Assembly: GCA_052103955.1 (NCBI GenBank)
Contig: JBQELO010000002.1
Coordinates: 124,001 to 188,000 of the forward strand
Direction of reading: 5' to 3'
From: Paenalcaligenes sp052103955
Lineage (GTDB): Bacteria > Pseudomonadota > Gammaproteobacteria > Burkholderiales > Burkholderiaceae_B
DNA: 64,000 nt
Shown here piece after piece: positions 44,362 through 52,563 of this stretch (position 1 is the stretch's first letter; the number at the start of each line of letters is the position of its first letter). Position numbers and translations under genes: made by a program. A model generated the notes under the pieces. The model was not told where the DNA came from, searched no databases, and saw only the letters and a program-made list of their open reading frames with translations.

Positions 44362-44367
44362 GTATAC
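44362..44367. promoter_or_regulatory. GTATAC core ahead of the GntR gene
   Basis: GGTGTATACC (44359-44368) lies 70 bases before the GntR-family start codon, so the regulator is probably autoregulated. A partial match (ACCGTATAAT) follows at 44391-44400. Confidence 0.45.
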
Positions 44368-44437
44368 CATATTCGTTAAATCGTCCGGTGACCGTATAAT
44401 TCAATCTTGGTCCCTGTAGGATTCGCAAGGTCATACC

Positions 44438-45145
44438 ATGAACATTACCAGTTTAAGCGCTACCCAAAGCACCGATAACCGTCGCGTAGGCGACCATCAT
44501 GCCTCGTTGTTCGCCGTAATACGCGATCAACTGCGTGACCGTATTCTGAGTGGTGAATTCCACCCCGGCGACCGCTTAGTAGAAGGCAAACTTGCTACTG
44601 AAATGGGCGTATCACGCATTCCTGTGCGTGAAGCCTTACGCGAACTAGCCTCGGAAGGCTTAGTGACTATAGAGCCCCGTCGCGGTGCCTCGGTATCAGT
44701 ACTGTCGCCTGATATTGCCTACAACATGGCGGAAGTACGTGCGGCGCTAGAAGGCCTAAACGCCAAACTGGCCGCGCAACGTCGCAACCAAAACGGCATA
44801 GAACAGCTACAGCAGATTCTGGACCAAGGTAAAGCCGCCGTAGAACGTGAAGACCTAGACCTACTGCAATCGCTAAACCGCGAATTTCACGAATCCTTGG
44901 CGGGCCTGTCTGGCAACATCGTGTTAACAGAACTGATGCGTTCACTGCGCGACCGCACCGCCCTACTGTTTGCCCCTAGCAACCTACAACGCGTGCGCCA
45001 AAACTGGGAAGACCACGCCCAAATTTTAAATGCGGTGATCAACGGCAACAGCGATTTGGCTAACCTGTTGGCATCGCAACACGTACACAACGCGGCACAA
45101 GCTTACCAAGACATGCAGGAAAACGAGGCCGCGCCACACGCTTAA
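44438..45145 (+). CDS. GntR-family regulator with FCD domain
   Basis: A 235-residue regulator with an N-terminal GntR winged helix (about residues 25-88, GDRLVEGKLATEMGVSRIPVREALRELASEGLV) and a C-terminal FCD helical effector domain with the metal-type pattern R-A-x-L-E...; H of the LNREFHESLAG motif is present. FCD regulators usually respond to small carboxylates. It is the only regulator in the locus and sits by GTATAC boxes that recur over 36-44 kb. Its 3' end overlaps the convergent phosphodiesterase stop by four bases. Confidence 0.92.
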   Translation: MNITSLSATQSTDNRRVGDHHASLFAVIRDQLRDRILSGEFHPGDRLVEGKLATEMGVSRIPVREALRELASEGLVTIEPRRGASVSVLSPDIAYNMAEVRAALEGLNAKLAAQRRNQNGIEQLQQILDQGKAAVEREDLDLLQSLNREFHESLAGLSGNIVLTELMRSLRDRTALLFAPSNLQRVRQNWEDHAQILNAVINGNSDLANLLASQHVHNAAQAYQDMQENEAAPHA

Positions 45146-45960
45146 GCGTGCCTACATTTCAAGGCGTCTAAACTGCCCGTGTACGGGAAACGCACCGAAT
45201 CATCGTAGCCAAAAGGCTGAAAATGTACGGTAACGCCTGCGGCATGCGGCAAAATCACCGCATAACTGGCTGGCTCAAAGGTAGAAGTGGCCGCACCATG
45301 CGTGGTTAAATCCAGTTCATGTTGGTGGTTAGTACCGTTTACCGTAAAAAACGGTATACCGTTCCATACCCCTGCCGAACAACGGTGCACATGCCCTGAG
45401 AACAAATGCACAGGCTGTGCACAACGCTTCAATAAAGGCAGCACTTGCTCTGCATTACTTAAACGCAGCCAGTCCATAGACGGGTATTGCAGCATAGGCA
45501 GTGGGTGGTGCGAGAACAGCAAGATGGGGCGTGTAGCCTGCGCTAATTTCTGTTCCAACCACTGCAGACGACGCTCGCACAAATAGCCATCGGTGTAGCC
45601 GTCTTGTAAGCTATCCACATACAAGGCCTCGTAGTCACCCAGTATCTCGGCATACTGTACAAAACCGTCTAGCTCAGTAGCTTGTTCTGTAAACACCTGG
45701 CCAAAAGCATGTCGGTCGTCATGGTTGCCCATTAGAAAACGCACAGGCATTTTTAAGGCTTGCAAGCACTGGGCCAAACGTTGATACGCCAAGGGATGAC
45801 CCGCATGGGTCAAATCCCCCGTCAGCACACAAAGCTGCGCATCGGCATGATGTTTGTTAATGTGCGCGATGCACTGCATGAGGTGTACTGCGGGGTCTGC
45901 CCCAAATAAGTTTTTTCCTGCTGGCGTAATATGCAGATCGGAAAGATGGATGATTTTCAT
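45142..45960 (-). CDS. Metallophosphoesterase (CpdA/GpdQ-like phosphodiesterase)
   Basis: A calcineurin-like phosphodiesterase of 272 residues with the two-metal motifs DLH (residue 8), GDLTHAG, GNHDD, SHHPLP and SGHVH in order. Family members split cyclic nucleotides or glycerophosphodiesters. It is the last gene of a Ugp-like ABC transporter operon, nine bases after the second permease, so a glycerophosphodiesterase role (releasing glycerol-3-phosphate from imported diesters) is the best reading. cAMP hydrolysis is the alternative. Confidence 0.88.
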   Translation of the reverse strand: MKIIHLSDLHITPAGKNLFGADPAVHLMQCIAHINKHHADAQLCVLTGDLTHAGHPLAYQRLAQCLQALKMPVRFLMGNHDDRHAFGQVFTEQATELDGFVQYAEILGDYEALYVDSLQDGYTDGYLCERRLQWLEQKLAQATRPILLFSHHPLPMLQYPSMDWLRLSNAEQVLPLLKRCAQPVHLFSGHVHRCSAGVWNGIPFFTVNGTNHQHELDLTTHGAATSTFEPASYAVILPHAAGVTVHFQPFGYDDSVRFPYTGSLDALKCRHA

Positions 45961-45969
45961 AACTACCTC

Positions 45970-46824
45970 TTAACGTATACCAGCGCGCAGGAAAGCCTGC
46001 ATAAATTGCTTCTGGAACAATAAAAAACCCACTAACAACGGAAAAATTGTCATCAGTGTTGCTGCACTAATCAACGAAATACTGACCCCGCTTTCAGGTG
46101 CGCCAAATAGCGACAACCCCACAGTTAACGGGCGTGTGTGTTCGGAACTACTGACCACCAACGGCCACAAAAAGTTGTTCCAGTGCGAAGACACCGACAC
46201 CAAGGCATAGGCCAAATATACAGGCTTCACTAAAGGCACATACACACGCCACAACACGCCTAAACGCGAGCAACCTTCCAACCGCGCCGCATCTTCTAGC
46301 TCTCGAGGCACTTGTTTGAAAGCTTGGCGCAACAAAAATACGCCAAAGGCACTGGCCATATACGGCACACCCATGCCCCACACCGTATCCGTCCACCCCA
46401 GCAAAGACACCATGCGAAAGTTCTCCACAATCAGCACTTCGGGCAGGATGAACAGCTGCAACAGCAGCAACATGAATAAAAACTGGCTGCCAAAAAACTT
46501 AAAACGCGCGAATGCGTAGGCAGCCAAGGTACAAATCACCAGTTGCCCCACCAAAATGGTTAACACCAGCATGGTGGTATTGAACACATAGCGCAGCCAC
46601 GGTGCACGTGCCCATGCCGCGCTGAAGTTTTCAAAGGTCCAACCCCGCAGTAAATCCAGCGACAAGGCAGCAGAGGGGTCTCTAAACGCAGCCCAGCAGG
46701 CATACAGCAAGGGGGATATCCACAACAGGGCCAGTAAATACGCGCCTATGTTTTCCAACGGAAAAGAGCGAATGGCGCGCCGCCAGGCGGGGGTACTAGG
46801 AACAGAACACACAGTAGTCATCAT
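45970..46824 (-). CDS. Carbohydrate/glycerol phosphate-type ABC permease (UgpE-like)
   Basis: An inner-membrane permease of 284 residues with six transmembrane helices (MalG/UgpE family). The coupling motif is EDAARLEGCSRLGVLWRVYVPL (about residues 192 onward). It pairs with the UgpA-like permease two bases upstream. The order regulator, ATPase, binding protein, permease, permease, phosphodiesterase forms one minus-strand operon. Confidence 0.92.
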   Translation of the reverse strand: MMTTVCSVPSTPAWRRAIRSFPLENIGAYLLALLWISPLLYACWAAFRDPSAALSLDLLRGWTFENFSAAWARAPWLRYVFNTTMLVLTILVGQLVICTLAAYAFARFKFFGSQFLFMLLLLQLFILPEVLIVENFRMVSLLGWTDTVWGMGVPYMASAFGVFLLRQAFKQVPRELEDAARLEGCSRLGVLWRVYVPLVKPVYLAYALVSVSSHWNNFLWPLVVSSSEHTRPLTVGLSLFGAPESGVSISLISAATLMTIFPLLVGFLLFQKQFMQAFLRAGIR

Positions 46825-46826
46825 AG

Positions 46827-47714
46827 TTACTGGTAATGCACACGCTTTTCAGCGTAACGGAATTGAAGAATGGCAATCAGCCCTAAACCACCTAATAGAA
46901 TCACCGTCAACACGGCGGCACTAGGCGTATCCATGTAGGCAAAAGCGGTTTCCCATATCCAGTACAACAACAGCTTAGAAGCGTTATTTGGGCCACCCTT
47001 CGTCAAAATAAACAGGTGATCCACCAGCTTTACCGAGTTGATCAACGCATTGATCAAAATAAACAGCGTGGTGGGTGCCAGTAACGGCAGCAATACCCGT
47101 CTGCCATACTGCCAGCGACTGGCCCCTTCTAGGCGAGCCGCATCGCGCAGTTCGGGCGGAACAGTTTGCAAGGCCGCGAGGTAGAAGATCATAAAGAACC
47201 CAGCCTCTTTCCAGATGGTGACCACCATCACCGCCCCCAAGGCTGTTTGAGGTTGCCCCAACCAGTTGGTAGAGCTAGCACCAAACAGCTTCATGATCTG
47301 GTCTAACAAGCCCAAATCAGGCGTATAAAAAAACAGCCATAAGTTCGCCGCTGCAATCATAGGCAACATGGTGGGCGTGAAGTACGCACAGCGCACCCAT
47401 GCCCGCATACTCATCGCCCTATTTGCCCACAGCGCCATTAACAGCGCGAGCGCGATAGAGACGGGAATAGTCACCGCCGCATACCAAAGGTTGTTCTTCA
47501 GTACCAACCAAAAGGTGGGGTCTGCCAGCATGACATCGTAGTTATCCATGCCCACAAACTGCGAGGGACGACGCGCCGTCCCTTTGCTTTGCAGACTAGC
47601 CCATAGCGTGTGCAGCGCAGGAATAAAGGCAAACACACTCAACAGCACCAACAACGGCGTCAGCAGCAAATACGCAAACACCGATTCCTTTCGCAACACA
47701 CGCAAGGGTTTCAT
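46827..47714 (-). CDS. Carbohydrate/glycerol phosphate-type ABC permease (UgpA-like)
   Basis: The partner permease of 295 residues (MalF/UgpA family) with six transmembrane helices and the coupling motif RDAARLEGASRWQYGRRVLLPL (about residues 189 onward). It lies 12 bases after the binding protein gene and two bases before the UgpE-like gene. Confidence 0.92.
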   Translation of the reverse strand: MKPLRVLRKESVFAYLLLTPLLVLLSVFAFIPALHTLWASLQSKGTARRPSQFVGMDNYDVMLADPTFWLVLKNNLWYAAVTIPVSIALALLMALWANRAMSMRAWVRCAYFTPTMLPMIAAANLWLFFYTPDLGLLDQIMKLFGASSTNWLGQPQTALGAVMVVTIWKEAGFFMIFYLAALQTVPPELRDAARLEGASRWQYGRRVLLPLLAPTTLFILINALINSVKLVDHLFILTKGGPNNASKLLLYWIWETAFAYMDTPSAAVLTVILLGGLGLIAILQFRYAEKRVHYQ

Positions 47715-47726
47715 CTGTGTTCCAGC

Positions 47727-48995
47727 TTAGTTAAAAGGACGCAGCAAACGATCCGCCGCCGCTTGTGCTTCATCTAGCGCTGCTTGTGGTGTCTTGCTCT
47801 GAGTTAGTGCTGACTGCACCGCGTTAGACAACAACTCACGCACACGGGCTGTTTCGTAGGTGGCAAACTCAGGGGACGCTACCGCCAACTGGTCACGCGC
47901 TACGGTCGCTTGTGGGAAGGTCTTGGCGTAATCTTGAAGCGCTTGTGTTTCATACGCCGCCGGGCTCACACCCACATAACCTGTTGCCATCGACCATTTT
48001 GCCGCACGCTCAGGTGCTGTCATCCAACGCACAAATTCCACCGCTGCTGCTTTTTGCTCGTCGCTAGCACCTTTGAACAGGTAAAAGTTACCGCCCCCTG
48101 TAGGTGAACCGGCGGTTTCGTTCGCTGGCAACATGGCTACACCAAACTCAAACGGTGCTTCGTTTTTAACGGCTGTTAAGTTACCTGTGGTGTGCCACAT
48201 CATGGCGGTTTGGCCTTGCACAAAGGCTTGGCGCAATGTGCCCCATTCAATAGTGCCAGCAGGGCTGACTTTATGTGTTTGCGCCAAGTCTTGGAAAAAC
48301 TGTAGGGCTTCAACCGCTTTAGGATCGTTGAAGTAGACTTGCGTGCCTTCTTCATTCATTAACTGGTGGCCATTTTGCAAAGCCAAGGCTTGGAACATCC
48401 AGTATGGGTAACCCGTAGATGGAATCATCAAACCGTAACGCTTGTCTGTGGTCAGTTTCTTCGCTGCTTCTACCATTTCCGCACGTGTTTTTGGTGGCTG
48501 CTCAGGATTCAGACCCGCTTCGCGGAACATGTCTTTGTTGTAGAACATCACGATGGTAGAGCGTTGGAAAGGGATACCCCACACCTTGCCATCTAAGGTA
48601 CCGTTTGCCATCAAGGCAGGGTAAAAACTGTTCAACCACGCTTTGCTCTGGTCGTCTGTAGCCACATCGCTAAAGGCCTCTACCAAACCCTGGTCTACAA
48701 GGTCATGCGTATCCAACGCCCCCAACACCGACAACTGTACTGGCTCACCAGCGCGTAGTGCCGACAACGCACGAACACGGGTTTCGTCGTAGTTACCGGA
48801 GTACACCGCTTTCACCTTAATCTCTGGATTTTCGGCTTGAAAATCGTTAATCATGCCATCCACTACATCGGTCAGTGGGCCACCTACCGAGATGGGGTAG
48901 TACATGGTCAATTCCACGGCACTCATCGCTTGGGCGCTTAAACCCATCAACAATGCACTGGTTGTAGTCATCACAAATTTTTTCAACATAGCCAT
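47727..48995 (-). CDS. ABC transporter substrate-binding protein (UgpB-like)
   Basis: A periplasmic type I extracellular solute-binding protein of 422 residues. The signal peptide ends at MSA before VELTMYYP. The mature part shows the large two-lobe SBP_bac_1 fold (VKAVYSGNYDET, WGIPFQRSTIVMFYNKDMF, GGGNFYLFKGAS), which is UgpB-like in layout. With the phosphodiesterase in the operon a glycerophosphodiester or glycerol-3-phosphate ligand is likely. A sugar ligand cannot be excluded from sequence. Confidence 0.87.
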   Translation of the reverse strand: MAMLKKFVMTTTSALLMGLSAQAMSAVELTMYYPISVGGPLTDVVDGMINDFQAENPEIKVKAVYSGNYDETRVRALSALRAGEPVQLSVLGALDTHDLVDQGLVEAFSDVATDDQSKAWLNSFYPALMANGTLDGKVWGIPFQRSTIVMFYNKDMFREAGLNPEQPPKTRAEMVEAAKKLTTDKRYGLMIPSTGYPYWMFQALALQNGHQLMNEEGTQVYFNDPKAVEALQFFQDLAQTHKVSPAGTIEWGTLRQAFVQGQTAMMWHTTGNLTAVKNEAPFEFGVAMLPANETAGSPTGGGNFYLFKGASDEQKAAAVEFVRWMTAPERAAKWSMATGYVGVSPAAYETQALQDYAKTFPQATVARDQLAVASPEFATYETARVRELLSNAVQSALTQSKTPQAALDEAQAAADRLLRPFN

Positions 48996-49007
48996 CTCTC
49001 TTAAACG

Positions 49008-50078
49008 TTAGTCAGCCAGCACGGGCGAGGGCAGTTGCAAACGCGCCCCGGTGTCCTGACTGAAGTAAAAAGCATGTGCAGGATTCCAACTCAAACCACA
49101 ACGCTCCCCTGCCATGAAACGTAGTTGGTGCGACGCGCGCACAATCAAGGTATTGCCATCTTTCAGTCGTACATACACATAGGCATCAGCACCTTGAAAC
49201 TCTTGGTGCACAACCGTTACCGCCACACTGTCGACAGTAGGTTCATGCAGTTGTAATTGCTCGGGACGCACGCCGATGGACACGCGGTGCGGTAAATCGA
49301 AGCCATAACGTGTGGGCCACAATGCCAGTGGCACAAAGTCGCTATGAATCAGCATCATGGGTGGGCTACCAATAAATCCCGCCGTAAAAATACTGTTAGG
49401 CTCTTGGTACAGTTCCTGCGCCGAACCTTGCTGAGCAATACTGCCTGCATTCAGCAACACCACCTGATCCGCCATGCCCATAGCTTCGGTTTGATCGTGC
49501 GTGACATACACCACTGTTAAACCCAAACGCTGCTGCAAAGCACGGATTTCATGACGTACGCTATGACGTAATTTGGCATCTAGGTTAGATAACGGCTCAT
49601 CCATCAAACAAATGCGGTGGCCCGACACAATGCTGCGCGCCAAGGCCACTCGTTGGCGTTGACCGCCTGATAGTTGCGCGGGCCTACGATGCTCCAGCCC
49701 TTCTAAATTCGTTAACGCTAGTGCTTCTTGCAGACGCTTATGTTGCTCAGCCTTGCTAACGCGTCGCACCTGTAACCCAAACAAAATATTGTGTGCCACC
49801 GTTAAATGCGGAAACAGTGCATACGACTGAAACACCATCGTCAGCCCACGTTGTGCAGGCTCTTGATACGTGGCATCGTGGCCATCTATCAATAACGTGC
49901 CTGTAGAGGGTTGCTCTAAACCGGCAATAATGCGCAACAGCGTAGACTTGCCGCAACCCGAAGGCCCCAGCAACGCGGTAAATTGTCCTTCGGGAATAGA
50001 AAGATCAATGTGCTTTAGCACAGCATGATCCCCCCACGATTTGCCTATACCTTGCAATTGGATGGCGGCTTGACTCAT
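49008..50078 (-). CDS. ABC transporter ATP-binding protein (UgpC/MalK-like)
   Basis: An ATPase of 356 residues with a C-terminal TOBE domain (about 285-350, RPEQLQLHEP). Walker A is GPSGCGKST, the signature LSGGQRQR, Walker B ICLMDEPLSNLD and the switch YVTHDQ. Its start overlaps the stop of the DeoR-family gene by four bases (ATGA), so both are co-translated. In UgpC a C-terminal regulatory domain links uptake to phosphate supply; that is not shown here. Confidence 0.93.
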   Translation of the reverse strand: MSQAAIQLQGIGKSWGDHAVLKHIDLSIPEGQFTALLGPSGCGKSTLLRIIAGLEQPSTGTLLIDGHDATYQEPAQRGLTMVFQSYALFPHLTVAHNILFGLQVRRVSKAEQHKRLQEALALTNLEGLEHRRPAQLSGGQRQRVALARSIVSGHRICLMDEPLSNLDAKLRHSVRHEIRALQQRLGLTVVYVTHDQTEAMGMADQVVLLNAGSIAQQGSAQELYQEPNSIFTAGFIGSPPMMLIHSDFVPLALWPTRYGFDLPHRVSIGVRPEQLQLHEPTVDSVAVTVVHQEFQGADAYVYVRLKDGNTLIVRASHQLRFMAGERCGLSWNPAHAFYFSQDTGARLQLPSPVLAD

Positions 50079-50845
50079 GCTGCACTCTCACTCGCTATTA
50101 CTACTTGTACGTGTGCGGGAATACGCTGCTTGTAGCCCTCAGGCAAAGGCAGATCCGTTACCAACACATCTATGTCATCGATTGACCCACTACGCACTGC
50201 CGCCAACCGTCCAAACTTGGAATGGTCCAGCACTAAGATGCGTGTACGGCAATTACCGCGTAGGGCCTTGTGGCAGTCAGACTCGGCCATGTCAAAGTCC
50301 AATAAGGCGCCTTCTGTATCAAAGCCGCCCACCCCTGACACCCCAAAATCCGCTTTAAAACTGTTAAATAAACGCTCAGCCTCTGGCCCTAAAATTTCTG
50401 GATTAGGTTGGCGCAGCACACCCCCAGCAATCACTACCCGGTTGCTGTGATTCTGACTCAGAGGCATCGCCGCACTTAGGTTGTTGGTCACTACTGTCAA
50501 CTCGTGATGCTCTACCAACGACAACGCCACCTGTTCGGGTGTAGTCCCAAAACCCAGCAGCACACTGGCACCATCAGGAATCAGCGCAGCAACCGCGCGG
50601 CCTATTCGTACTTTGGATTGAAAGTGCGTAATGCGTCGGGCTTGAAACGACACATTGCGCTCATGCCCGGCTAGCTCGGCCCCACCATGACGCCTACGTA
50701 CCAAATTGGCTTCATACAGCGCATTCAAATCACGTCTGATGGTTTGGGGGGTCACTTGGAAGTGCATCGCTAACCCATCTACAGAGACAGCACCCTGTAT
50801 GCGCAGCAACTCAACGATCCCACCCTGTCGAACTGAAAGATTCAT
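50075..50845 (-). CDS. DeoR/GlpR-family transcriptional repressor
   Basis: A 256-residue repressor with an N-terminal DeoR helix-turn-helix (residues 5-60, QGGIVELLRIQGAVSVDGLA, TIRRDLNAL) and a sugar-phosphate-isomerase-like effector domain (about 75-250, GASVLLGFGTTPEQVA; NNLSAA; AGGVLRQ). DeoR effectors are usually sugar or glycerol phosphates, which fits the Ugp-like operon it heads. Palindromes with the core TTCATATGAA lie upstream, so it probably represses its own operon. Confidence 0.92.
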   Translation of the reverse strand: MNLSVRQGGIVELLRIQGAVSVDGLAMHFQVTPQTIRRDLNALYEANLVRRRHGGAELAGHERNVSFQARRITHFQSKVRIGRAVAALIPDGASVLLGFGTTPEQVALSLVEHHELTVVTNNLSAAMPLSQNHSNRVVIAGGVLRQPNPEILGPEAERLFNSFKADFGVSGVGGFDTEGALLDFDMAESDCHKALRGNCRTRILVLDHSKFGRLAAVRSGSIDDIDVLVTDLPLPEGYKQRIPAHVQVVIASESAA

Positions 50846-50858
50846 AACCCTGCATAAC

Positions 50859-50872
50859 TGTTCATGTGAATA
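50859..50872. promoter_or_regulatory. Operator candidate, proximal
   Basis: TGTTCATGTGAATA (50859-50872) shares the TTCA-N2-TGAA core of the stronger palindrome at 50941. It lies in the leader of the DeoR-family gene, 14 bases before its start codon. Confidence 0.5.
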
Positions 50873-50940
50873 CGCAGAAGTGTAAAAAACGTAAATTACG
50901 CTCGGATTACTGCCATATGAACCTTTTATGACGGTTAAAG

Positions 50941-50956
50941 ATGTTCATATGAACAT
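50941..50956. promoter_or_regulatory. Operator candidate, distal (perfect palindrome)
   Basis: ATGTTCATATGAACAT is a perfect 16-base palindrome. A half-site (CATATGAAC) lies at 50913-50921, between this and the proximal copy. Three sites ahead of a DeoR-family gene form a typical looped-repression arrangement. The acyltransferase gene on the other side could also be affected. Confidence 0.65.
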
Positions 50957-51084
50957 TACGACGCAGCAATATGAATACAGCGCACCTGTACTACGACGAA
51001 CCCTACATCCCGCAACATTCCGGCTTTTGTAGAGTCCAACCCTTTTTGTTAAGGTGATACGTATGGAGTTTGCATCTGCCCGTT

Positions 51085-52095
51085 ATGACCTACCCACACG
51101 CTGATTACGCCAAACTGGATACTGCCCGCTGGATGGCTGCCCTAGCGGTAGTGCTGCTGCACAGCGCTGCCGTCCCCCTAACCAGCACCGCCGATTACGG
51201 TACACAAGACTGGTATTGGGCCAACCTGTACGATGCGGCCACCCGCTGGTGTGTGCCTATTTTTGTGATGGTCAGCGGTGTGCTTTTGCTAGATCCCTCT
51301 AAACACGAAGGCTTTGCGTCGTTTTATAGAAAACGCGGTCTACGCATCTTGCCCGCACTAATTTTCTGGTCGGTGTTTTATTTATTCTGGGGCGCATGGA
51401 TGTATCACCAACAAGGTGTACCCATGGATGCACAATCGTGGTTGCGTAAAGCCACCAGCGGCGAGCCCTACTATCATCTATGGTATCTGTACATGTTGGT
51501 GGGGCTATTGCTCTTTGCCCCCTATTTACGCTTGCTGTATCAGCACTGTTCTGCCCGACAAAGCCGCTATGTTTTGCTGTTTATGCTGGCACTTGCCATG
51601 CTGCAAAGCCTATACCGTGAAGTGCAAGGCAACAGCTATGGTTTTTTTCTGCTCTGGTGCTTACCGTACATCAGCTACTTTTTAGCCGGACGCATGATGT
51701 TTGAAGGCCGTATACGTATGCCATACCCCGGCTGGGTGCTGTGTCTAAGCATTGCAGCAACCGTAGTAGGCACCACGGTCTTATCGTCACACCAACACTT
51801 CAGTACCTACTTCTACGACACCTTTAGCATCACCGTGCCTCTGATGTCGTTAGCCGTGTTTCAACTGATTTTACATAGCCCTAGATTGCCAACTCTGCCC
51901 ATGTTGGCCCCCTTCACCTTTGGGATTTATCTGGTTCACCCCATCTTTTTAGATCTGGCACAACAAACTGGTTTATATCAAGCGCAAACCGGTATAGTCT
52001 GGCAAACACCCCTGATGGCTCTTGCGGTATTTATGCTGTCGTGGTTATTCGCCGGCCTATTACGAACATTGCCCGGTGGTACGCGTATCACCTGA
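51085..52095 (+). CDS. Acyltransferase family 3 membrane protein
   Basis: An integral membrane O-acyltransferase (Acyl_transf_3, OafA/WecH type) of 336 residues with about ten transmembrane helices. The N-terminal region has RWMAALAVVLLHSAAV, with the family His in helix 1, and WCVPIFVMVSGVLLL in helix 2. It transfers an acyl group to an envelope carbohydrate or other acceptor. ATG 51085 (MTYPHADYAKLD) is chosen as start; a better ribosome site (AAGGTG) serves a 13-codon overlapping frame that starts at 51063, so coupling is possible. It is co-directional with the DUF454 gene, seven bases later. Confidence 0.85.
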   Translation: MTYPHADYAKLDTARWMAALAVVLLHSAAVPLTSTADYGTQDWYWANLYDAATRWCVPIFVMVSGVLLLDPSKHEGFASFYRKRGLRILPALIFWSVFYLFWGAWMYHQQGVPMDAQSWLRKATSGEPYYHLWYLYMLVGLLLFAPYLRLLYQHCSARQSRYVLLFMLALAMLQSLYREVQGNSYGFFLLWCLPYISYFLAGRMMFEGRIRMPYPGWVLCLSIAATVVGTTVLSSHQHFSTYFYDTFSITVPLMSLAVFQLILHSPRLPTLPMLAPFTFGIYLVHPIFLDLAQQTGLYQAQTGIVWQTPLMALAVFMLSWLFAGLLRTLPGGTRIT

Positions 52096-52101
52096 CGACC
52101 T

Positions 52102-52530
52102 ATGACCCAGCCCCCTGCGCCTCCTCCTTCTGACCAGCGTGCCCAATCCGCTTTGTTGCGTGTGTGCTGGTTCATTCTGGCGGTGTGTAGTTTTATCTTG
52201 GCGATTATCGGGGTGATTTTGCCCGGCATGCCTACCACGGTTTTTGTATTGATCTCTGCATGGGCAGCAGCACGCAGCTCTCCGCGCTTTCATCAGTGGC
52301 TGATGAATCACCGCATCTTTGGCCCCTCCTTACATAACTGGCAAAATGGCCGGCTAGTCACCAAACAAGCTAAGTGGACAGCACTGGTCAGTATGAGTGT
52401 GTGTGCCGTGTTATTGCTATGGCTAGCCCCCCATTGGTGGATTAGTACCTTCGCCATCAGCTGCATGTTGTGTGTACTGCTATGGCTATGGTCTAGACCC
52501 GAACCTCCCACGCAAAAAAGCGAGCCATAA
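52102..52530 (+). CDS. YbaN/DUF454 membrane protein
   Basis: A 142-residue inner-membrane protein with two hydrophobic hairpins (about residues 17-58 and 93-128) and the DUF454 core GVILPGMPTTVFVL and SPRFHQWLMNHRIFGP. The function of the family is unknown. The N-terminus is Pro-rich. It lies close behind the acyltransferase gene and is probably co-transcribed. The stop codon falls in the loop of the terminator that closes the convergent DUF4148 gene. Confidence 0.87.
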   Translation: MTQPPAPPPSDQRAQSALLRVCWFILAVCSFILAIIGVILPGMPTTVFVLISAWAAARSSPRFHQWLMNHRIFGPSLHNWQNGRLVTKQAKWTALVSMSVCAVLLLWLAPHWWISTFAISCMLCVLLWLWSRPEPPTQKSEP

Positions 52531-52539
52531 AGGCTCGCT
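52514..52539 (-). terminator. Terminator of the DUF4148 gene, overlapping the DUF454 3' end
   Basis: AGCGAGCC (52519-52526) pairs with GGCTCGCT (52532-52539). On the minus strand a run of six T follows. The plus-strand side has only a short T run, so termination of the DUF454 transcript is weaker. Confidence 0.82.
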
Positions 52540-52563
52540 ATCGTTTGCGACACCGACTCACGA

